NCBI GenBank assembly: GCA_030142905.1
Contig: JASJOG010000010.1
Coordinates: 2,245,501 to 2,309,500 of the forward strand
Source: Heliopora coerulea
Taxonomy: Eukaryota > Cnidaria > Anthozoa > Scleralcyonacea > Helioporidae
Length of the DNA: 64,000 bases
Direction of reading: 5' to 3'
Shown: one piece after another, positions 60,080-64,000 of the stretch
Position numbering within the stretch: the first letter of the stretch is position 1
How the letters are laid out: each line of letters opens with the position of its first letter
Position numbers and translations under genes: made by a program
The notes under the pieces: model-generated
Told to the model about the DNA's origin: nothing
Seen by the model: only the letters and a program-made list of their open reading frames with translations
Databases searched by the model: none

Positions 60080-62170
60080 AAGAACGCAAGAATAACTGCT
60101 CGAAAAACGTCATCAAAAAGATAAAACAACTGAAGAAACGCGCGCGAAAACACCACGGATCATCCAGACTAACTAACTCAAGAAAAGAAAATAGTAACTC
60201 TTTCGTACATCTACTTTACTTCGAAAATGAAAGCCAGACTACTTAGTCACCATGACATGACATTTTTGTCGAGATACTCGCTCTTGCTTGTGAGACGGAA
60301 GGACTAGTCTGTTCACTTTTAACTCAACCTTATTAACCCTTAATCGATTCGTTTCTTGTTATTGCATTTGAAATAGTTTTCAAATCTGATATTACAACTT
60401 CTATAAAATACTGCTTTATTACCTAACAATATTCGTAAATCGTTTCTTGCAAAGTTGACGTGTAAAGTGACAATGTCGTAATTCTTTGTAGAGAAAATGG
60501 AAAACTCTCCAGACATACAACCAATACCACCTCCTCCTAAGTTACGCTTTCTTAAAGAGGATGTCAGCCCAGAGGACTGTAATCCTGGGGTGAGTAAAAG
60601 AAATAAATTTACAGCAAGTGCTTTTTGGCAAAGAAAGAGGAGCTTTCGAATTATATTGTTAATTTTCAAAGCCGTTGTCACACATTGGCAGATCTAGGCC
60701 TGGTTTTTGGGTGGAGCAATTCCAATGAAAAATTCAAGCATTTTCGGGGAACTTTAAGGCAGATAAATGACGACAGCTAACCACAACGCAGTAAATCTGT
60801 ACAAAAGCCCGAATATAGTGCATATCTGAGTGATATGACTTATAACTGATTATTATAAGCAATTAAAAAACTCATTAAGAATTCATGAGGAAAATACAAA
60901 AGAAAATCATAACCGTGTTTTGTCTTTATATGTGATAAAGACACGTGTGACTTTATCCTGAATTTCTCTTCAAATTTTCCTCAATGTTTTTAGCCTTAGA
61001 AAACAGAAATTGCCAAACTTACGTAAGGAATTCGCGTATAAAACGTTTCGTTTGTTAAGCCGTTCAAAAAACTCGCAGTACGTGCTTTATCGGACCCAAA
61101 ACACTTGGCTTCCGCCTCGCGTTTTATATCCGATAAAGCACTCCTGCTCGTCTTTTAAACATTACATAAAATATGGCTTTTCTGTCTCTTATTTGATACT
61201 TGGAGCGTATGGCCAGAATAGCCCCCCATGGATTTATCTGTGTTGTTGCGCAAAATGTTTAGCCTTAGAGTTGCTGTTAGCGAAGGTTTCTATATTTTGA
61301 TCCAATTTTTAGTAGATTTGTGTGTAAAAGTAATTTTTTTTTATTTTTTTCGTTACAATAACCTTTAAGGTTAATGACATGGAGGATCAGGAAGAAGATT
61401 TTCCGTTCATACATTTGGATGTTACCGGTAATGAAATTGTACACATTTGGTCTAGGTCTATAAGAGTAAGAAAGTCTTTGTTTTTGGATTAAATTTTGAA
61501 CTTCTAGTGTCCATGAAACAAAACAATCACGGCTTTATATTCTTCTTCGAAAAAAATCACATTATGAAAAATGACATTGAGAATTTAAGAAACCTTTTGA
61601 GATTTTTCTTTGTCATCAGCAGTTGGTTTGATATCAGCATTAAAAATTATATAAAGTAAAAAGTTAAAAGGTTGATAACTGCCATAACTGATCTCAAAGA
61701 ATATCAACGTTTCGAGCAAAGGCCCTTCGTCAGGAAAGAAACATGTTCTGAAATAGGAGTAGCAACTAGACTAGGTTTTATTCGAAAAGGAGTCGTGGTA
61801 AAAAGTTATCACTGTCTACGCAGTATTCTATTCTCATATCTTTAAAATTATAGGCTTGATGACGTCACTGATTATCCGGACTAGCGATGTTTGAAATAGG
61901 CGACATTTAAGAAAATATTATTTAGAAGCCACCGAAATTGGGTAGCAGTATTAGTATTACAGTGCTTGACTACTAGCTTCAGTTAAAATATTTACCATAG
62001 CAACACACTTCGTTTCAGACTCCCTTTTTATTATCTCACAACATATAATTTTCTTAGTCGCTGCCATGAGTTTGGCAAAAGATTCCTCAAGCGCTAAAAC
62101 AACTGTATCTGCCCCTGTAAACCACCTTAAAAATATAACGGGAGTTCTGTTGTATCTTGCTGGAGTTTAG
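47430..62170 (+). CDS. Tyrosine-kinase-like pseudokinase with helical region and N-terminal beta-prone motif (12 exons)
   Basis: Coding exons: 47430-47556 (ATG), 49701-49760, 50674-50709, 50844-50879, 52315-52374, 52994-53676, 54379-54532, 57583-58541, 58768-58921, 60492-60589, 61370-61427 and 62058-62170 (TAG); 845 residues with consistent phases. The N-terminus contains GPTFIGDNTSVNVTVYHH and then two 12-residue units of the type DGxNxxNNP. Residues about 110-430 are predominantly helical, like an ARM/HEAT solenoid. About 470-755 is a protein-kinase fold closest to tyrosine kinases (WSFGVLMYEILTYGCVPY, WMDPEGL). The VAK lysine (about 497) and helix-C glutamate remain, but HRD is HLG (602-604) and DFG is GFQ (622-624), so catalysis is not expected. 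The glycine loop is also degenerate. The tail is proline-rich then acidic. No signal peptide or membrane segment is visible, so it should be cytoplasmic. I do not recognise a named orthologue. Confidence 0.85.
47852..48198. mobile_element. MITE with GGAGGGCTGG-rich interior
   Basis: The ends GGGCATTTATATGAAGGTGA and the complement of GGCGTTTTTATGGAAGCGAG, each continuing into (A/G)CCAGCCCTC, are inverted repeats of about 29 bp. The interior repeats GGAGGGC(T/C)(G/C)G several times in both orientations. It lies in the first coding intron of the pseudokinase gene. Confidence 0.7.
48789..49103. mobile_element. hAT MITE with perfect 8-bp duplication CCAGAGTG
   Basis: The ends CAGTGGCGCACCCAAG and the complement of CTACGGCGCACCAAGG bound a 315-bp non-coding element. 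CCAGAGTG is exactly repeated at 48781-48788 and 49104-49111. It is related in its ends to the hAT MITE at 34755-35247. Confidence 0.92.
50674..50879 (+). CDS. Two duplicated 36-nt mini-exons of the pseudokinase gene
   Basis: Exons 50674-50709 and 50844-50879 are each exactly 36 nt, phase 1 on both sides. They encode G-YFDGRNAPNNP and A-FVDGGNPCNNP respectively (the first residue spans the junction). Six of twelve residues are identical, and both follow a TATAG acceptor. They are separated by a 134-nt intron. Because they are symmetric and in phase, either can be skipped or further copies gained without breaking the frame. Confidence 0.82.
51191..51376. repeat. Intron foldback with 75-nt near-perfect arms
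   Basis: The left arm 51191-51266 and right arm 51302-51376 are reverse complements with about one mismatch (GAAAGCAAATTCC ... CTGTGAAATGG). The loop is 35 nt. It would form a long hairpin in the pseudokinase pre-mRNA. A related, shorter foldback lies two exons further on, at 52538-52665. Confidence 0.92.
52538..52665. repeat. Second intron foldback (CCAAGATTTGAGTTAAGTATA arms)
   Basis: The inner arms 52538-52559 and 52645-52665 are inverted. The outer flank (GCCGACAATTTCAAAAAAT at about 52485) matches that of the foldback at 51191 (GCCGACAACTTCAAAAAAT), so the two belong to one family. A fragment (ACCCAAGATTTAAGTTGGTA) also occurs near 59640. Confidence 0.8.
52994..53676 (+). CDS. Pseudokinase gene exon 6: helical region
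   Basis: This 683-nt exon (phase 1 in, phase 0 out) encodes about 228 residues of mostly amphipathic helices (FLDKVDEAIENL, LEVLAKKICQTQ, YAADKIFRDFLISSL, LKQLLNELKEVV, DIEAVIKVMTNSV, VIKLLNKYLKQK). The pattern suggests an ARM/HEAT-type or other helical bundle; it is not a death, CARD or NACHT domain by eye. It joins directly to exon 7 (54379-54532), which continues the helices. It contains no transmembrane stretch. Confidence 0.82.
55600..55890 (+). repeat. Degenerate (AACAC)n simple repeat
   Basis: Runs of ACAACACAAC, AACAT and AACGC variants span about 290 nt, including eight near-perfect AACAC units around 55696-55735. The open frames on either strand here (for example the Cys/Val/Leu-rich - strand frame) are products of the repeat. 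Confidence 0.9.
56190..57140. mobile_element. TTAA-type MITE with GTTTCCATAT(A/G)ATCGC ends
   Basis: TTAA at 56186-56189 and 57141-57144 flanks inverted ends containing GGTTTCCATATAATCGC. The GTTTCCATATGATCGC unit recurs internally at about 56284, 56931 and 57061, with many GCGATC palindromes. TTAA duplication points to a piggyBac or Kolobok-type non-autonomous element. It is split by a younger MITE. Confidence 0.82.
56458..56675. mobile_element. Harbinger-like MITE with TTA duplication, nested
   Basis: Perfect inverted ends start GACCCCGTTCACACGATACC and continue about 28 bp. TTA flanks at 56455-56457 and 56676-56678, the target duplication typical of PIF/Harbinger. It is 218 bp and non-coding, rich in ACCGGTA motifs, and inserted inside the TTAA-type MITE. 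Confidence 0.9.
57583..58541 (+). CDS. Pseudokinase gene exon 8: end of helical region plus kinase-like domain
   Basis: This 959-nt exon encodes the last helices and most of a protein kinase fold in one piece. Landmarks: degenerate glycine loop (LHNGKNALIMSG), beta-3 lysine in VVAKCY, helix-C glutamate in NEAFML, hinge region KRVSQGCLLKFL, catalytic loop FHLGIRAENVLL (HRD aspartate replaced by Gly, Asn kept), KLTGFQSS in place of the DFG region, WMDPEGL activation-segment end, and DIWSFGVLMYEILTYGCVPY in subdomain IX. It continues into exon 9 (58768-58921), which finishes the C-lobe. Confidence 0.9.
59739..59780 (-). ncRNA. Type I hammerhead self-cleaving ribozyme, copy 1
   Basis: Read on the - strand: stem I strand CTGCA (59780-59776), core CTGATGA (59775-59769), stem II GCTGT/ACAGC with loop AGT (59768-59756), core GAAA (59755-59752), short stem III ACG-TA-CGT, then C at 59744. 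This gives the canonical cleavage triplet GTC. The partner stem I strand TGCAG follows (59743-59739). Every conserved core base is present and all stems pair. A very short stem III is typical of Penelope-like and retrozyme hammerheads. Confidence 0.92.
59925..59966 (-). ncRNA. Type I hammerhead self-cleaving ribozyme, copy 2
   Basis: The same architecture as copy 1, 186 nt further along: CTGCA, CTGATGA, stem II GTTGT/ACAGC (one G-U wobble in place of a C-G pair), GAAA, ACG-TA-CGT stem III, GTC cleavage site and TGCAG. The single base change in stem II keeps pairing, which supports selection on structure or recent origin. Confidence 0.9.
61066..61158. repeat. GTGCTTTATCGG foldback repeat, copy 2
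   Basis: CGTGCTTTATCGGACCC and GATAAAGCACTCCTGCTCG form the inverted arms. It belongs to the same family as 31437-31515, in opposite orientation, and lies in an intron of the pseudokinase gene. Confidence 0.7.
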
Positions 62171-64000
62171 TGCCAAATGGAATATGAGCAGCAATTCAAG
62201 CACTTAAATACTAATCTTGTTGCTGAGTTTTGTTGTCTCCCTAATGATGTTTTTTTTAAATGTCAAAGAGTTAGTATTTGAGAGACTTAACTTGTATAAC
62301 CAATGGCGTGATCTAGCTAAAACTTAAAGTGCTCGTATCAAGATAATGACATAAGATAAAAAAGATTCAAACCGAATAGTTAACTTCTCTGGGCCTATTT
62401 TTTAAGGAGAGAGAGCATAGACCATCGATTTTTTCGTTTCATAAGCGCATTAAGTTTACGTTCAAGTTAGATTTCGATATTGATTTTGAGTGCTTGTCAA
62501 GGCTCGGTTGCACCAGCTTATGTAAAGAACAATAATTTATATGCATTCTTCAAATGAGAAAAATGCGAAGCAATCCACCTTGTTCATAAATGATGGCTGT
62601 TTAAAATATCCCTTTATGGGCACGAAAATTAACCTCGCAGGGCTCTTCCTTGCGTTTGTAATTCATAAGGGCCTTTACTTGCAAAACAAAACACCAATGT
62701 GTACCTTTACATAACGGGTGTTTGTGTGTCGAATTAAAGAAACTATTTAGAGTAATTAAGTTTTTATTATATATATTATACTGTAAAAATCATCGAAACG
62801 AAATATCATAAAGCATTTTTCTATACACCTGTGTAATAATAACTTTTCTATGTTTATTTACAAAGACACTTCTTTTTGAAAGACAAACGTCAATGATAGT
62901 CTTAGTTTCGTACAAATCCACCCAATCCTTACTCCTAATCTTCATCCTAACCCTAACCCTAACCCTAAAGCTTATCGTCATTTCCAAGCTGCTGTAAGGC
63001 GTGTGGCCCTTTCCCTTATGTTTACGCTTTTAAGGTGCATGTTTAGCCGGGAATGTTGGTGTTTGAAACATGTCCTCACACTACGGATAAAATTCTGGCT
63101 GAAAAATGACACCGCGACAAAACACGCAATTCATGAAAATTACATACTTAGCAAATTCCATGGTAGGAACTTCCTCCTTCCCTCCCACTCTCTCTCACCA
63201 CTCACTCTTATCCTGACAAAATGACATGTGGAACCAAGCTTAAATGCACCAAATATGCTGTTAAAATTTACACGTGAGCACCGTTCGCTTTCCATTTCTA
63301 TTGTTTTTGCAAACGATTGTGGATTTCGAGACACCACCGGGATTTTCATCCATCTGATGGCTACATTTCCACTAAACCAAATTTCTCCATGTTTATAGAT
63401 AATCCGGCGACTTTTTCTTTGGATTCAGAGTTGCCTTTTAAACTAAAGTAATCAACCCGGCATAGAAAGTCTTCGGATTGCACCCGAATCCAGAAAAAAA
63501 TCTGGATACTTTGAATCCGAAAAGCTAAGACTCCGGAGAAAATTTCTTCGTTTTTGTGTATAATAGCCGAAGCATCCACTGTTGGGACAAGTTTTTTTAT
63601 TAAGGGTTATAATAAGCGAAAAATGAAATGAAAATTTTCGGTTGTCCAGGGTTACTTTCAATAAAATTTGTAAGGATTTATGTCCATTCTTAGATTAGAA
63701 AGCACTGTTTGCGTTAACACGAGAGTACAACTTACCCCGATACTTTTTCCTGTTTAAACCGCTAACGGATCCAAACACATTTTTTGTGTGAATCCGAACA
63801 TTTTTCGAATCCGTAGACTTTTGCTGTGGTGTAACCGTACCCTATGAAATAATAACAAGGTTAACCAAAGTTGAACTCGAATTCGAACTTTAACTACAAC
63901 TTCGGGTCGACTCCGAACTTGATGATCCCGGAAATCCGCTTCATTCCTTATTTGCATTCAGTTCTCAAATCATTTTAATCACAGTAGGTTTTCTAGCATC
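62171..64000. other. 3' flank of the pseudokinase gene, no gene recognised
   Basis: This stretch holds a short telomere-like run (62946-62969) and several GAATCCGAA/GGATTC motifs between 63420 and 63810 that may belong to an unclassified repeat. Short frames here show no domains. No clear poly(A) signal was identified directly after the TAG. Confidence 0.45.

Noticed and set aside
1..64000. CRISPR array, operon, prophage or bacterial contamination
   Set aside because: Spliced animal genes, eukaryotic transposons and SINEs run throughout; no spaced direct-repeat array was seen.

Overview
This is animal nuclear DNA, most likely from an anthozoan cnidarian (a stony coral or relative). It is AT-rich, its genes are split by GT-AG introns, and it is densely populated with short inverted-repeat transposons (hAT, Harbinger-like, TTAA-type, pogo/Tigger), tRNA-derived repeats, a non-LTR retrotransposon remnant and foldback elements. 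The species cannot be named from the window. Exon structures were worked out by eye from reading frame, splice sites and intron phase, and all phases close.

Layout: (1) 124-13059, + strand: ASNSD1 (asparagine synthetase domain-containing protein 1), 12 exons, with the N-terminal exon lying left of the window. It carries a lineage-specific exon with about nine copies of a 27-residue repeat. (2) 14322-14726, - strand: a small single-exon ORF of unknown function, tail-to-tail with ASNSD1. (3) 16257-18118: a complete-ended but internally deleted pogo/Tigger DNA transposon with an open 339-residue frame. (4) 18.1-22.4 kb: gene-poor, with a foldback cluster of tRNA-derived repeats. (5) 22548-40789, - strand: a 13-exon gene for a sperm-tail PG-rich (SHIPPO repeat) protein resembling CIMAP2/LEXM. 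Its introns hold several transposons, including a hAT-like BED-finger element in intron 1 and a large foldback carrying a nested hAT MITE. (6) 40.8-47.4 kb: intergenic, with a TTAA-flanked element and microsatellites. (7) 47430-62170, + strand: a 12-exon gene encoding an 845-residue protein with a short beta-prone N-terminal motif, two duplicated 12-residue mini-exons, a long helical region and a tyrosine-kinase-like domain that has lost both catalytic aspartates (a pseudokinase). (8) 62171-64000: no gene recognised.

The strongest unexpected signal is a tandem pair of well-formed type I hammerhead self-cleaving ribozymes on the - strand at 59739-59780 and 59925-59966, 186 nt apart, inside an intron of the pseudokinase gene. 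This is the layout of an animal retrozyme. Several other repeats carry degenerate relatives of the same CTGANGA...GAAACGT core. The second notable item is the pseudokinase gene, whose parts (short assembly-like motif, helical region, dead kinase) recall signalling or cell-death proteins, although that reading is inference. The three genes show no obvious functional link to one another.
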